A stretch of DNA of 64,000 nt from Rhodovulum euryhalinum (GCF_004342445.1 NZ_SLWW01000003.1:269987-333986), one strand, 5' to 3'; counted from the first letter of the stretch, positions 1 through 8,693 are shown. Numbers and translations: made by a program. Notes: generated from the letters alone by a model not told the origin.

Positions 1-612
1 GATATCTGGATATTCTGCAGTGGCTGCCACCAGATCGGTCCCGATGCCGAAATCGGGATCGGGCCGCCGCTGACCGGAATCTTCGGCCGCCGGGCAGCCT
101 CGGTCGACGGGTTTCCCTATTCGAGGTCGATGACCCGGGCAGGCCGCGACGGGCTGACATGGACACTTGAAACGCTCGACGCCTATATCGAGAATCCGCG
201 GGTTCTGGTCAGCGGCACGAGGATGAGCTTTGACGGGCTCGAAGATGCGGGAGAACGGGCGGATCTGCTGGCCTTCCTGCGCGTATACTCGGACAAGCCG
301 TCGAACATCCCCGAGGCCGCGCCGACCGCACGGGCGGATGTGCCCACGCTGCCGCCCGAAACGCTGGCCATCGTTGGCGACCGCGCCTATGGCGAGTATC
401 TTTCCAGCGAATGTACCACCTGCCACCAGCGCGACGGGTCGGACAAGGGCATCCCTTCGATCGTGCTCTGGCCCGAAGAGAATTTCGTCCTCGCGATGCA
501 TGCCTATCGGCAAAAGCTCAGGCCCCATCCGGTGATGCAGATGATGGCCGGGCGGCTCACCGACGAGGAGATTGCGGCGCTGGCCGCTTATTTCGGTTCG
601 CTGACCCCATAG
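1..612 (+). CDS. soxE: SoxE-like dihaem c-type cytochrome (5' end missing)
   Basis: Open in frame 1 from the window edge; 203 residues are visible and the start is outside. Two haem sites are seen: CSGCH at visible residues 6-10, followed by the class I cytochrome pattern with a probable axial Met in GTRMSF, and CTTCH at residues 138-142 in a second small domain. A periplasmic dihaem cytochrome followed at once by an FCSD-type flavoprotein is the soxE-soxF arrangement known from Paracoccus and Rhodovulum Sox clusters. It would carry electrons from the flavoprotein. The first Sox genes are presumably left of the window. A plain FccA-type cytochrome subunit is the alternative. Confidence 0.8.
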   Translation, partial: DIWIFCSGCHQIGPDAEIGIGPPLTGIFGRRAASVDGFPYSRSMTRAGRDGLTWTLETLDAYIENPRVLVSGTRMSFDGLEDAGERADLLAFLRVYSDKPSNIPEAAPTARADVPTLPPETLAIVGDRAYGEYLSSECTTCHQRDGSDKGIPSIVLWPEENFVLAMHAYRQKLRPHPVMQMMAGRLTDEEIAALAAYFGSLTP

Positions 613-670
613 CGGGCCCCACGATCGCGACATTGGAAACGCGCGACTTAGTCCCAGGGAGGAGACAAGG

Positions 671-1936
671 ATGACACTGAACAGACGGAGCTTTCTCGGC
701 GCGAGTCTCGCGGCCGGGGCCGCGTTGTCGGCACCGAGGGCCATCGGTCAGGCCCGCCCGCGGGTGGTGATCGTCGGCGGCGGTGCGGGCGGCGCGACGG
801 CCGCGCGCTATATAGCCAAGGACAGCCAGGGCGCGATCGACGTGACGCTGATCGAACCCACGCGCACCTACTACACCTGCTTCTTCTCGAATCTCTATCT
901 CGGCGGTTTCCGCGACTTTGCCTCGATCGGCCACAGCTATGGCGCGCTCGCCTCGGGCTACGGCATAAACGTGCTCCATGACTGGGTGATCGGTGTGGAT
1001 CGCGACGCCAGGACGGTCACGACGGCGGCGGGTCATACGCTGCCCTATGACCGGCTGATCGTCTCGCCGGGGATCGACTTTGTCGAGGGCTCGGTGCCTG
1101 GCTGGGACATCTCGGCCCAGAACAGGATGCCCCATTCCTGGAAGGCGGGCAGCCAGACCCAGCTGCTCAAGGCGCAGATCGAGGCGATGCCCGAGGGCGG
1201 GGTCTTTGCCATGGTCGCCCCCCCCGATCCGTTCCGTTGCCCGCCCGGCCCCTACGAGCGCGTCTCGATGGTGGCCCATGTCCTGAAGGCGACCAACCCG
1301 ACCGCCAAGATCCTCATCCTCGATCCCAAGGCCAGCTTCTCGAAACAGGCGCTGTTCGAGGAGGGATGGCAGCGGCATTATGCCGGCATGGTCGATCGCA
1401 TCGGTCCCGATTTCGGGGGCGCTAACGTCTCGGTCAATCCCGAGGCAATGGAGGTCGATATCGACGGTACCGTCGAAAAGGTGGATGTCTGCAACGTGAT
1501 CCCCGCGCAGAAGGCGGGGCGTATCGCCGAGATCGCCGGGCTGACGGACGACAGCGGCTTCTGTCCCATCGTCCCCGCCACGATGCAAAGCCGGATGGAC
1601 GAGACTGTCTTTGTCCTTGGCGACGCGACCATTGCGGGCGACATGCCGAAATCGGGCTTCTCGGCCAACAGCCACGCCAAGGTGGCGGCAATGCAGGTGC
1701 GCGCGGCGCTGACCGGGTCCACCGCCTTCCCGGCGAAATATTCCAACACCTGCTGGTCGCTGATCGACACCGATGACGGGGTCAAGGTCGGCGCTTCCTA
1801 CGCGCCGACCGACGAGAAGATCGCCAAGGTGGACGGCTTCGTCAGCCAGACCGGCGAGGACGCGGCGCTGCGGAAGGCGACCTACGAGGAAAGCGTCGGC
1901 TGGTATGCGGGGATCACGGCCGACATGTTCGGCTGA
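671..1936 (+). CDS. soxF: SoxF / flavocytochrome c sulfide dehydrogenase flavoprotein subunit
   Basis: 421 residues, normal for the family. The N-terminus has a Tat signal (NRRSFLG, residues 4-10) followed by a hydrophobic stretch, so it is exported folded with FAD. The FAD-binding motif VVIVGGGAGG is at about residues 32-41. Cys70 in TYYTC is where FccB carries covalent FAD, and the Cys in PFRCPPGPYER and the one in SNTCWS match the redox-active disulfide of FccB. An AGGGAGGAG ribosome site precedes the ATG. It lies 58 bp after the dihaem cytochrome and is probably cotranscribed. Role: periplasmic sulfide dehydrogenase that supports thiosulfate oxidation by the Sox system. Confidence 0.9.
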   Translation: MTLNRRSFLGASLAAGAALSAPRAIGQARPRVVIVGGGAGGATAARYIAKDSQGAIDVTLIEPTRTYYTCFFSNLYLGGFRDFASIGHSYGALASGYGINVLHDWVIGVDRDARTVTTAAGHTLPYDRLIVSPGIDFVEGSVPGWDISAQNRMPHSWKAGSQTQLLKAQIEAMPEGGVFAMVAPPDPFRCPPGPYERVSMVAHVLKATNPTAKILILDPKASFSKQALFEEGWQRHYAGMVDRIGPDFGGANVSVNPEAMEVDIDGTVEKVDVCNVIPAQKAGRIAEIAGLTDDSGFCPIVPATMQSRMDETVFVLGDATIAGDMPKSGFSANSHAKVAAMQVRAALTGSTAFPAKYSNTCWSLIDTDDGVKVGASYAPTDEKIAKVDGFVSQTGEDAALRKATYEESVGWYAGITADMFG

Positions 1937-1961
1937 CCGCCCGCAAGGTGGCAGAGATCGA

Positions 1962-1994
1962 CCCCGCCCGGGCATGTGCTGCGGGCGGGGTTTT
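1962..1994 (+). terminator. Rho-independent terminator after soxF
   Basis: Arms CCCCGCCCG (1962-1970) and CGGGCGGGG (1982-1990) form a strong hairpin followed by TTTT, 26 bp after the soxF stop. It marks the end of the Sox operon. Confidence 0.8.
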
Positions 1995-2159
1995 CGTCCG
2001 GTCGGCGGCTTGTCGCCACCGGACCGCCCGCCCGTTCCGTCGAAGCGGCAGGCCGGGGCGGCATGTGGTATGATCCCTGGAGCCGGAATCCGGATAGTGC
2101 CGGGCGAGAATCATGGTACAACTGGGCGGCGAGGGACTGGTTCGGGAGGAGCCAGGAAC

Positions 2160-2384
2160 GTGAGTACCATACGCGACAAACGGCCAGGCCAGATGTGCCG
2201 GGCCTGCCTTGACGATCACGAACTGATCCTTGGCAAGCTGGGGCCCATGCCCGATGCCGCGCTGCGCGCAATGGCGGGCTATGGTCTCAGCGATCAGGAG
2301 ATGGCGCGCTATTTCGGTGTCACCCCGTCCTCGCTGCGTCGGCTCAAGCGCAGCCTGAACGTATCGGCGACGCTGATCGACTGA
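2160..2384 (+). CDS. Small HTH protein with N-terminal CxxC
   Basis: 74 residues from a GTG start chosen because GGAGG lies at 2146-2150, about 9 bases upstream. The N-terminus has MCRAC (a CxxC pair). The C-terminal half, from about residue 45, reads as a helix-turn-helix: LSDQEMARYFGVTPSSLRRL. No family name can be given. It stands alone after the Sox terminator, so a regulatory role is plausible but not shown. Only one CxxC is present, so a complete zinc knuckle is not evident unless it dimerises. Confidence 0.6.
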   Translation: MSTIRDKRPGQMCRACLDDHELILGKLGPMPDAALRAMAGYGLSDQEMARYFGVTPSSLRRLKRSLNVSATLID

Positions 2385-2565
2385 GCCCGCCAGAGCCAAA
2401 GGGCGCGGCGATATCGCCGGTTCGGCGGATCAAGGGCAATGGTCTGGCTTGGGCCGCGCCAACCGCACAACCGGACAGGAGCAGGTGCGCTCCGGCAGGG
2501 CAGGGCCCGTGACAACCGGCCCCATTCTGCCGCGGGAACGATTGGCCGGGCGGCGCGCGGCGCCC

Positions 2566-3063
2566 TTATCCCGCCGGACTGAAATCCCCATAGGCGCCGC
2601 CGGCGAAGACCAGCGGCGGCCCCTCACGGCGCGCCACCTCGTCGACGCGGCCCACCACGATGGCGTGGTCGCCCGCCTCGTGCAGTGCGACGCGGGTGCA
2701 CAGGAACCGTGCGATCCAGCCTTCGTCCAGCAGCGGCGGCCCGGTCTCGGTCCATTCCAGCGCCAGCCCCTCGAACGCGCCGCCCGAACTGGCAAAGCGA
2801 TGCGCCAGCGCATCTTCGCCCGCGCCCAGCACGTGAACGGCAAACCGCTCTGCCCCGGACATCGCCGGGAACCGGCGCGAGGCGCGGGCGGGCGACCACA
2901 GCACCAGCGGCGGATCCAGCGAGACCGAGGAAAAGCTGTTCGCCGTCATACCCACCGGGCCGGCGCCGCTGTCGACCGTGACCACCGTGACGCCGGTCGC
3001 AAAGCAGCCCAGCGCGTCGCGGTACTGCCGCTCGGTCGCGGGGCCGGGGGTGAATCGTTGCAT
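2566..3063 (-). CDS. Flavin reductase-like FMN-binding split-barrel protein
   Basis: 165 residues, typical of the HpaC/RutF/DIM6 flavin reductase family: NAD(P)H-dependent reduction of free flavin for a partner monooxygenase. Visible family pattern: ATGVTVVT near residue 22, GMTANSFSSVSLDPPLVL around residues 37-54, and the FAVHVLG strand in the middle. No partner oxygenase gene is adjacent, so the substrate pathway is unknown. It is cytosolic with no signal peptide. Confidence 0.82.
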   Translation of the reverse strand: MQRFTPGPATERQYRDALGCFATGVTVVTVDSGAGPVGMTANSFSSVSLDPPLVLWSPARASRRFPAMSGAERFAVHVLGAGEDALAHRFASSGGAFEGLALEWTETGPPLLDEGWIARFLCTRVALHEAGDHAIVVGRVDEVARREGPPLVFAGGAYGDFSPAG

Positions 3064-3451
3064 GGCCGGGCATCCTCTCGCTGGCGTCGGAGGGCGAGAA
3101 TGCGCGATCGTCCGGGCGGCGGCAACCGTCCAGCGCCGCTACCCCGCGCGGTTCACGGAGCATCTGCATGCGCCGGGCGCGTGGCAACCGGGCGGTGTCG
3201 CAGTTGTTCCGGCCAAGCGCGGCGGCCGACGCCACCCTTCGCCGAAGTGTCAGGCCAGGAAAAAGGGGGCGGCCTGAGCGGCTGCCCCCTGCACTCGTTC
3301 AAAGACTGTTTGAAATGTGCGGCCGCCCGCAGGCGTAAAGATGTAACCGATGTCCCCACCGGCACCCTTGAATGATTCCAATTATACACATGTTGTGCGA
3401 CGCTACGGCAACCAATATGTGAAAGCACGGTGAACAAACCTATCCTGATGC
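3064..3451. other. Intergenic region, 388 bp
   Basis: Lies between two minus-strand genes. It contains the terminator of the right-hand gene (3264-3290) and must contain the promoter of the flavin reductase in 3064-3260. I see no convincing coding frame, and no recognisable operator in the AT-richer stretch 3370-3440. Confidence 0.5.
3264..3290 (-). terminator. Terminator of the phnF/phnM-paralogue unit
   Basis: On the minus strand AGGGGGC (3290-3284) pairs with GCCCCCT (3270-3264) and is followed by TTTT. It is about 160 bp beyond the stop of the 3452-4636 gene. Confidence 0.7.
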
Positions 3452-4636
3452 CTATTCTGCCGCCATGTCGAGCGCATGAAGCCTGTTGGCAAGGCGCCGC
3501 GCGGCCTCGCCCGCGAGGTAGGTAAGCCGCCCGCCGGCCACCGTCATCTCGATGGCGCGGGTCCGCTCGTCGACCACGCACAGATCCGCCCGGCGCCCGA
3601 AATCCAGCCGTCCGCGGTCGGGCAGGCGCAGGATCGCGGCCGGCCGTTCCGAGATCATCGCCCAGGCCCGCGGCAGATCCATCAGCCCGCTGTCGACCAG
3701 CCGCCAGGCGCCATGGGCCAGCGCGGGATAGTAATAGTCCGACACCAGCGCGTCGCACAGCCGCTGCGCCACCAGGTCAAGCGCCGAGACATTGCCGGAT
3801 TGCGATCCGCCCCGCACCACGTTTGGCGCGCCCAGAAGGACGGGATCGTTCATCGCCTTGGCCGCTGCCGCCGCGCGCCGGGTCAGCGGGAATTCGGCGA
3901 TCCGCGCGCCGATCATCGAGAACCGCTCGCGCGTCTCGCCATCGGGGTCGTCATGCGAACCGTAAAGCACGCCCATCTCGTCGAAAGCGTCGGCCAGCCG
4001 GCAAAGATGGCGCGGCACCTCGGGGGCCTGGTCCAGCGCCGCCGCGATCCGCGACCGCAGATCGCCGGGGCTGCACCCGGCCCCAGACGCCCACTGCGCC
4101 AGACCGTCGGGCCGAATTTCCGCCAGTTCGGCCGCCTCTTCGAGGTGGTTGTTGAAGACGACATAGCCGATCCGGTGGCGCCGTACCGCATCCAGCAGGC
4201 GCTGGGCGCTGTCGACCATGTGGGTTTCGCAGCGGACCTGCAGGCGCAGGTCGGTCAGCATCCGTGGACGATAGGCGTCGAGCGCGGCCATCAGCGCCTC
4301 GGCCTGGTCCGGGCCGCGATGCCCGCCTTCCCAGGACCACCCCTGCGCCAGCCAAGCGGTGGTCACCCCGTTTGCCGCCGCCTCGCGGTCGGTCGCGGCA
4401 AGCCCGATCCCGTGCGCGAAGGGGGCGCCGGGGCGGGGGGTGATGTGGCGTTCGAAGCTGTCGCCATGCAGGTCGACGATGCCGGGCAGGATCAGATAGC
4501 CGGAAAGATCCACCTCGGGCAGCGGGCCCCTGGTGATCCGGCCCTCCGCGATGGCGAGCGACCGGCGTTGCATCTCGCCGTCGCGGAGGATGGCGGCACC
4601 GGTGAAACGCAAGGGAGGCAGGATCTGATACATCAT
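3452..4636 (-). CDS. PhnM-like amidohydrolase (paralogue of phnM)
   Basis: 394 residues of the PhnM amidohydrolase family, which cleaves pyrophosphate from ribose 1-methylphosphonate 5-triphosphate in the C-P lyase pathway. Family motifs are present: GIVDLHGDSFERH (about residues 52-64), GSHDDPDGETRERF, and GAPNVVRGGSQSGN. A second, more canonical phnM lies at 11542-12681 (HTDNLERH there, HGDSFERH here). It is downstream of phnF on the same strand with a 69-bp gap, so it is under the same operator. It may be a redundant PhnM or act on a different phosphonate or nucleotide intermediate; sequence alone cannot decide. Confidence 0.8.
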   Translation of the reverse strand: MMYQILPPLRFTGAAILRDGEMQRRSLAIAEGRITRGPLPEVDLSGYLILPGIVDLHGDSFERHITPRPGAPFAHGIGLAATDREAAANGVTTAWLAQGWSWEGGHRGPDQAEALMAALDAYRPRMLTDLRLQVRCETHMVDSAQRLLDAVRRHRIGYVVFNNHLEEAAELAEIRPDGLAQWASGAGCSPGDLRSRIAAALDQAPEVPRHLCRLADAFDEMGVLYGSHDDPDGETRERFSMIGARIAEFPLTRRAAAAAKAMNDPVLLGAPNVVRGGSQSGNVSALDLVAQRLCDALVSDYYYPALAHGAWRLVDSGLMDLPRAWAMISERPAAILRLPDRGRLDFGRRADLCVVDERTRAIEMTVAGGRLTYLAGEAARRLANRLHALDMAAE

Positions 4637-4705
4637 TCGGCTCGGAACAGGGTCGGGCCTTGTGGATAAACCGGTTCTGTATCGCCGGTATGACAGGCGC
4701 AGGGG

Positions 4706-5416
4706 TCAGTCGGGCGTCACGACAAGGGTGACCCGGTCACCGGCGAACCATGTGTGGCCGTATTCGACGGGCCGGCCCGCGTCATCGACATTGATCGCGA
4801 CCGCCCGCAGGATCGGCGCGCCCTCGCGCAGTGCCAGGTGCAGCGCCTGGGTGGGCGAGGCAAGCTTGGCGGTGAGCCGGGTCGAGGCGCGGGTGTAGTC
4901 GGGAACCCCGCCGCGGGCCAGCGCGGCGGTGACCGAGCGCGTCTCGGTCAGCGCGTCCAGCAGGCCCGGAAAGCGGTCCGCCGGAAACACGCTGCGAAAC
5001 AGCGCGATGGGCGCGCCGTCGGCAAGCGAGACGCCTTCATAGACATGGACGGCCGCGCCCGGGGGCCGCGCCAGTGCCTCGGCCTCGCGCGCATCGGCGT
5101 TGCGGGTTTCGGTCAGAAGCAGCTTTTTCTCAGGCGTCTGGCCTGCGGCTCTCAGGTTCTGGTGGAACCGGACCCGGCGGCCGATCGGATAATCCGTGGG
5201 CCGCGCGGCGACATAGACGCCGGCGCCGCGGCGGGTATGGATCAACCCGTCCCCGGCAAGTGCGGCCAGCGCCCGGCGCAAGGTGTGCCGGTTCACGCCA
5301 AACCGGCGGGCAAGCTCTGCCTCGGTCGGCAGCTTGTCGCCCGGCCGGTAGCGGCCCGCGCCGATCTCGCCGGTCAGCGTTGCGGCGATCGAGGTCCAGA
5401 CTGCGTTGCGACCCAT
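4706..5416 (-). CDS. phnF: PhnF, GntR/HutC-family repressor of phosphonate genes
   Basis: 236 residues from the ATG at 5416, preferred over an upstream in-frame start at 5509 because AAAGG lies just before it and the upstream part would overlap the operator. The N-terminal winged HTH has RPGDKLPTEAELARRFGVNR then TLRRAL, the classic GntR pattern. The rest is a UTRA effector domain. PhnF homologues repress phn operons and respond to phosphate or phosphonate status. It is divergent from phnG across a 92-bp region holding the operator. Confidence 0.9.
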   Translation of the reverse strand: MGRNAVWTSIAATLTGEIGAGRYRPGDKLPTEAELARRFGVNRHTLRRALAALAGDGLIHTRRGAGVYVAARPTDYPIGRRVRFHQNLRAAGQTPEKKLLLTETRNADAREAEALARPPGAAVHVYEGVSLADGAPIALFRSVFPADRFPGLLDALTETRSVTAALARGGVPDYTRASTRLTAKLASPTQALHLALREGAPILRAVAINVDDAGRPVEYGHTWFAGDRVTLVVTPD

Positions 5417-5462
5417 CCGTTCGGACCTTTGCCCTTGCACGACTCGGGTGCCGCGCGTAACG

Positions 5463-5494
5463 ATTTGTCTAGTTGTATATATATCTAGACAAAT
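5463..5494. promoter_or_regulatory. PhnF operator / divergent phn promoter region
   Basis: A perfect 10-bp inverted repeat, ATTTGTCTAG (5463-5472) and CTAGACAAAT (5485-5494), flanks a 12-bp AT spacer. The GTCTAG..CTAGAC core is the type of site bound by HutC-subfamily regulators such as PhnF. It sits in the only gap between phnF (left) and phnG (right), 14 bp before the phnG ATG, so binding would block both promoters. Confidence 0.8.
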
Positions 5495-5508
5495 CTGCAA
5501 GTTGTCCA

Positions 5509-5955
5509 ATGACCGGAATCGATACGCGGCAGGGATGGATGGGGCTTCTGGCCCGGGCGCCGGCTATGGCGCTGGCCGAGCTTTGGGCGGGGTTTGGGGC
5601 AGAGCCGGGCTTTTCCTGGCTGCGCCCGCCCGAAACCGGGGCAGTGATGGTGCGCGGCCGGATGGGCGGCACGGGCGCGGCCTTCAACCTGGGCGAGATG
5701 ACGGTGACGCGCTGTGTGCTGAAACTCGACGAGGGCGGAGCGGTCGGCCATGCCTGCGTTCAGGGCCGCGACAGGGACAAGGCGCGGCGGGCCGCGCTGA
5801 TCGACGCGCTGATGCAGACAGGCCGGGCGGAAGACTGCCGTTCGAAGGTTCTTGGCCCACTCGCCGCGCGGATGGAGGAGGCGGGCCGGGCGCGGGCCGC
5901 GCGGGCGGCGGCCACGAAGGTCGAGTTCTTCACCATGGTTCGCGGGGAGGATTGA
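5509..5955 (+). CDS. phnG: PhnG, C-P lyase complex subunit
   Basis: 148 residues, the usual PhnG length. The ATG at 5509 is preferred; a TTG at 5473 would start within the operator. PhnG, H, I and J form the carbon-phosphorus lyase core complex; with PhnI it couples phosphonate to the ribose of ATP. Recognised by RQGWMGLLARAP near the start, the EPGFSWLRPPETGAVMVRGR stretch and the Arg-rich C-terminus, and by position as first gene of the operon. No strong ribosome site is seen. Confidence 0.9.
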   Translation: MTGIDTRQGWMGLLARAPAMALAELWAGFGAEPGFSWLRPPETGAVMVRGRMGGTGAAFNLGEMTVTRCVLKLDEGGAVGHACVQGRDRDKARRAALIDALMQTGRAEDCRSKVLGPLAARMEEAGRARAARAAATKVEFFTMVRGED

Positions 5956-5958
5956 GCG

Positions 5959-6528
5959 ATGCAGATGCAGGCGCTGACCGGCGGTTTCACCGATACCCCC
6001 CGCGAGGCGGCCATCGCCTTCCGCGCGATGCTGGAGGCAATGGCCCGGCCGGGCCGGATCTTCGACATCGCCGGCGCCACGCCGCCCATGCCGCTGTCAA
6101 TTGCGGCGGGCACGGCGCTTCTGGTCTTGGCCGATGGCACGACGCCGGTGCATCTGGCCGGTGCCCATGACGCGCCCGGCGTCCGCGACTGGATCACCTT
6201 CCACACCGGCGCGCCTCTGGCCGCACGGGGGGAGGCCGCCCTCGCGGTAGGCGACTGGGCGGGGCTCCTGCCGCTCGATGCCTACCGCATCGGCGTGCCG
6301 GAATATCCCGACCGCTCGGCCACGCTGATCGTCGAGATGGCGGCGCTGACCTCCTCGGGCGCACGGCTGACGGGGCCGGGGATCGAGACCGAGCACCGGC
6401 TGTCGCTACCCGAGATCGCCGCGTTCCGCACCAACCGGGCACTGTTCCCGCTGGGGATCGACTTCTTCTTCACCGCGGATGCGCGCATCGCCGCGCTGCC
6501 CCGCACGACCCATGTGGAGGAAGGCTGA
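5959..6528 (+). CDS. phnH: PhnH, C-P lyase complex subunit
   Basis: 189 residues, normal length. PhnH is a structural subunit of the C-P lyase core. Recognised by the N-terminal GGFTDTPREAAIAFRAMLEA and PGRI, and the C-terminal NRALFPLGIDFFF typical of PhnH. GGGAGG precedes the ATG three bases after the phnG stop. Its stop shares a base with the phnI start, so translation is coupled. Confidence 0.93.
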   Translation: MQMQALTGGFTDTPREAAIAFRAMLEAMARPGRIFDIAGATPPMPLSIAAGTALLVLADGTTPVHLAGAHDAPGVRDWITFHTGAPLAARGEAALAVGDWAGLLPLDAYRIGVPEYPDRSATLIVEMAALTSSGARLTGPGIETEHRLSLPEIAAFRTNRALFPLGIDFFFTADARIAALPRTTHVEEG

Positions 6529-7616
6529 TGTATGTCGCGGTCAAGGGCGGCGAGCGCGCCATCGAGAATGCCCATGCCTGGCTGGCCGAGGAACGCCGGG
6601 GCGATCCGTCCGTCGCCGAGCTGTCCGTCGCGCAGATCCGCGAACAACTGGCGCTGGCGGTCAACCGGGTGATGGCCGAGGGCTCGCTTTACGATCCCGA
6701 CCTCGCCGCGCTGGCGATCAAGCAGGCGCGCGGCGACCTGATCGAGGCGATCTTCCTGATCCGCGCCTATCGCACCACGCTGCCGCGGCTGGGCACGTCG
6801 GTGCCGGTGGATACCGGCGCGATGGCCTGCGACCGGCGCATCTCGGCCACGTTCAAGGATGCGCCGGGCGGGCAGGTGCTGGGGCCGACCTTCGACTATA
6901 CCCACCGCCTGCTGGATTTCATGCTGGCTGCCGAAGGCAAGATGACCCCCGCGCCGCAGGCCGAGCCGCGCGACGAACCCATGCCGCGGATCACCGGGTT
7001 CCTGAACCGCGACGGGCTGATCGAGGAGGAGGCGCCCTCGGACGAGACCCCGCCCGACCTGACCCGCGAGCCGCTCGAATTTCCCGCGAACCGGGCGCTT
7101 CGCCTTCAGGCACTGACCCGCGGCGACGAGGGGTTCGTCCTCGGGATGGCCTATTCCACCCAGCGCGGCTATGGCCGCAACCATCCCTTCGTGGGCGAAC
7201 TGCGCGTCGGCACGGTTTCGGTCGAGATGGAGATCCCCGAACTGGGCTTCGCGGTCGCGATCGGCGAGATCGCCCTGACCGAATGCGAGACGGTGAACCA
7301 GTTCAAGGGTTCCAAGACCGAGCCCGCGCAGTTCACACGTGGCTATGGCCTTGCCTTCGGCCATTCGGAACGCAAGGCGATTTCCATGGCGCTGGTCGAC
7401 CGGGCGCTGCGGTGGGAAGAGCTTGGCGAGGACAATGCGGGGGTTCCCGCACAGGATGCCGAGTTCGTCCTCAGCCATGCCGACAATATCCAGGCCTCGG
7501 GGTTCCTCGAACACATCAAGCTGCCGCACTATGTCGATTTCCAGTCCGAGCTGGAGCTTGTCCGCCGGATCAGGGCGGGCGCGGCTGCGGACCCTGTTCG
7601 GGGAGCAGCGGAATGA
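6528..7616 (+). CDS. phnI: PhnI, C-P lyase complex subunit
   Basis: 362 residues, normal for PhnI, the nucleosidase component that with PhnG, H and L replaces adenine of ATP by the phosphonate. It opens with MYVAVKGGERAIENAH, diagnostic for PhnI, and contains RQ-rich helices and the conserved GSKTEPAQFTRGYG segment. The start overlaps the phnH stop by one base. A 222-bp gap then precedes phnJ, unusual inside a phn operon, and holds a short minus-strand ORF. Confidence 0.95.
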   Translation: MYVAVKGGERAIENAHAWLAEERRGDPSVAELSVAQIREQLALAVNRVMAEGSLYDPDLAALAIKQARGDLIEAIFLIRAYRTTLPRLGTSVPVDTGAMACDRRISATFKDAPGGQVLGPTFDYTHRLLDFMLAAEGKMTPAPQAEPRDEPMPRITGFLNRDGLIEEEAPSDETPPDLTREPLEFPANRALRLQALTRGDEGFVLGMAYSTQRGYGRNHPFVGELRVGTVSVEMEIPELGFAVAIGEIALTECETVNQFKGSKTEPAQFTRGYGLAFGHSERKAISMALVDRALRWEELGEDNAGVPAQDAEFVLSHADNIQASGFLEHIKLPHYVDFQSELELVRRIRAGAAADPVRGAAE

Positions 7617-7623
7617 GCGGCGG

Positions 7624-7782
7624 CTATTCCTCGCCCCGGTCCGTGGCGGTGTCGATCAGCCAGCCGCCGGGCCCGGCCACGCTGTCGGGCAGGGCGAAGA
7701 CCATGATCTCGCGCAACAGGGCGAGCGTCACCAGGCTGAGTGCGATCTGGTCGAAGGTGATCGTGGCGATCCGGTCGAACAC
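7624..7782 (-). CDS. Possible small hydrophobic protein antisense in the phnI-phnJ gap
   Basis: 52 codons from GTG at 7782 with GGAGG seven bases upstream on the minus strand. The product has a hydrophobic middle, FDQIALSLVTLALLREIMVF, that could be one membrane helix, and an acidic tail (TDRGEE). It fills exactly the gap between phnI and phnJ and points against the operon. No homologue is recognised. A chance ORF in GC-rich DNA is possible, but the ribosome site and the odd gap favour a real gene. Confidence 0.4.
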   Translation of the reverse strand: MFDRIATITFDQIALSLVTLALLREIMVFALPDSVAGPGGWLIDTATDRGEE

Positions 7783-7838
7783 GGGCGGGCCTCCATGGTC
7801 AAAGTCCCGCCCGTATCGCGGGTAAATGAGGCGTGAAC

Positions 7839-8693
7839 ATGGCCGAGGCTGAACAATACAATTTCGCCTATCTCGACGAGCAGACAAAGCGGATGATCCG
7901 CCGGACCGTGTTGAAGGCGCTCGCCATCCCCGGCTACCAGGTGCCGTTTGCCAGCCGCGAGATGCCGATGCCCTATGGCTGGGGGACGGGGGGCGTGCAG
8001 GTCACGGCCGCCGTCCTGACGCCGTCCGACACATTGAAGGTGATCGACCAGGGCGCCGACGACACGACGAACGCGGTGTCGATCCGCAAGTTCTTCGAGA
8101 AGACGGCCCAAGTGGCGACGACCACGCGGACCCCCGCGGCCAGCGTGATCCAGACCCGTCACCGGATTCCCGAGACGCCGCTGGCCGAGGGCCAGATCCT
8201 TGTCTACCAGGTGCCGATCCCCGAACCGCTGCGCTTTTTGGAACCGCGTGAGACCGAGACGCGCAAGATGCACGCGCACGAGGAATACGGGCTGATGCAT
8301 GTGAAGCTCTACGAGGACATCGCGCGGCACGGGGCGATCGTGACGGCCTATGCCTATCCGGTGCGGGTCGAGGGGCGCTACGTGATGGACCCCTCGCCGA
8401 TCCCGAAATTCGACAACCCCAGGATGAACATGGCGGCGATCCAGCTGTTTGGCGCGGGGCGCGAACAACGCATCTACGCCGTGCCGCCCCATACAGGCGT
8501 CGTCAGCCTGGATTTCGAGGACTACCCGTTCGAGGCGACGAAGGCCGCGGCGGTTTGCGCGCTTTGCGGGTCGGCCGAAAGCTATCTCGACGAGGTGATC
8601 GTGGACGACACGGGCGGGCGTATGTTCGTCTGCTCGGACACCGATTTCTGCGCCGGGCGGCGGGGGGCCATGGACGCGGAGGCAGTGGCATGA
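7839..8693 (+). CDS. phnJ: PhnJ, radical-SAM C-P lyase
   Basis: 284 residues from ATG 7839, seven bases after GAGG; a GTG six bases earlier is less well placed. The C-terminal cysteines follow exactly CX2CX21CX5C (CALC, then VC, then DFC), the PhnJ pattern in which the first three bind [4Fe-4S] and the fourth carries the thiyl radical. It cleaves the C-P bond of 5-phosphoribosyl 1-phosphonate, releasing the alkane. The stop overlaps the phnK start (ATGA). Confidence 0.96.
   Translation: MAEAEQYNFAYLDEQTKRMIRRTVLKALAIPGYQVPFASREMPMPYGWGTGGVQVTAAVLTPSDTLKVIDQGADDTTNAVSIRKFFEKTAQVATTTRTPAASVIQTRHRIPETPLAEGQILVYQVPIPEPLRFLEPRETETRKMHAHEEYGLMHVKLYEDIARHGAIVTAYAYPVRVEGRYVMDPSPIPKFDNPRMNMAAIQLFGAGREQRIYAVPPHTGVVSLDFEDYPFEATKAAAVCALCGSAESYLDEVIVDDTGGRMFVCSDTDFCAGRRGAMDAEAVA

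Noticed and set aside
2449..3375. 308-codon plus-strand frame opposite the flavin reductase
   Set aside because: Arg/Gln-rich complement frame without family pattern; the minus-strand gene has a clear flavin-reductase signature.
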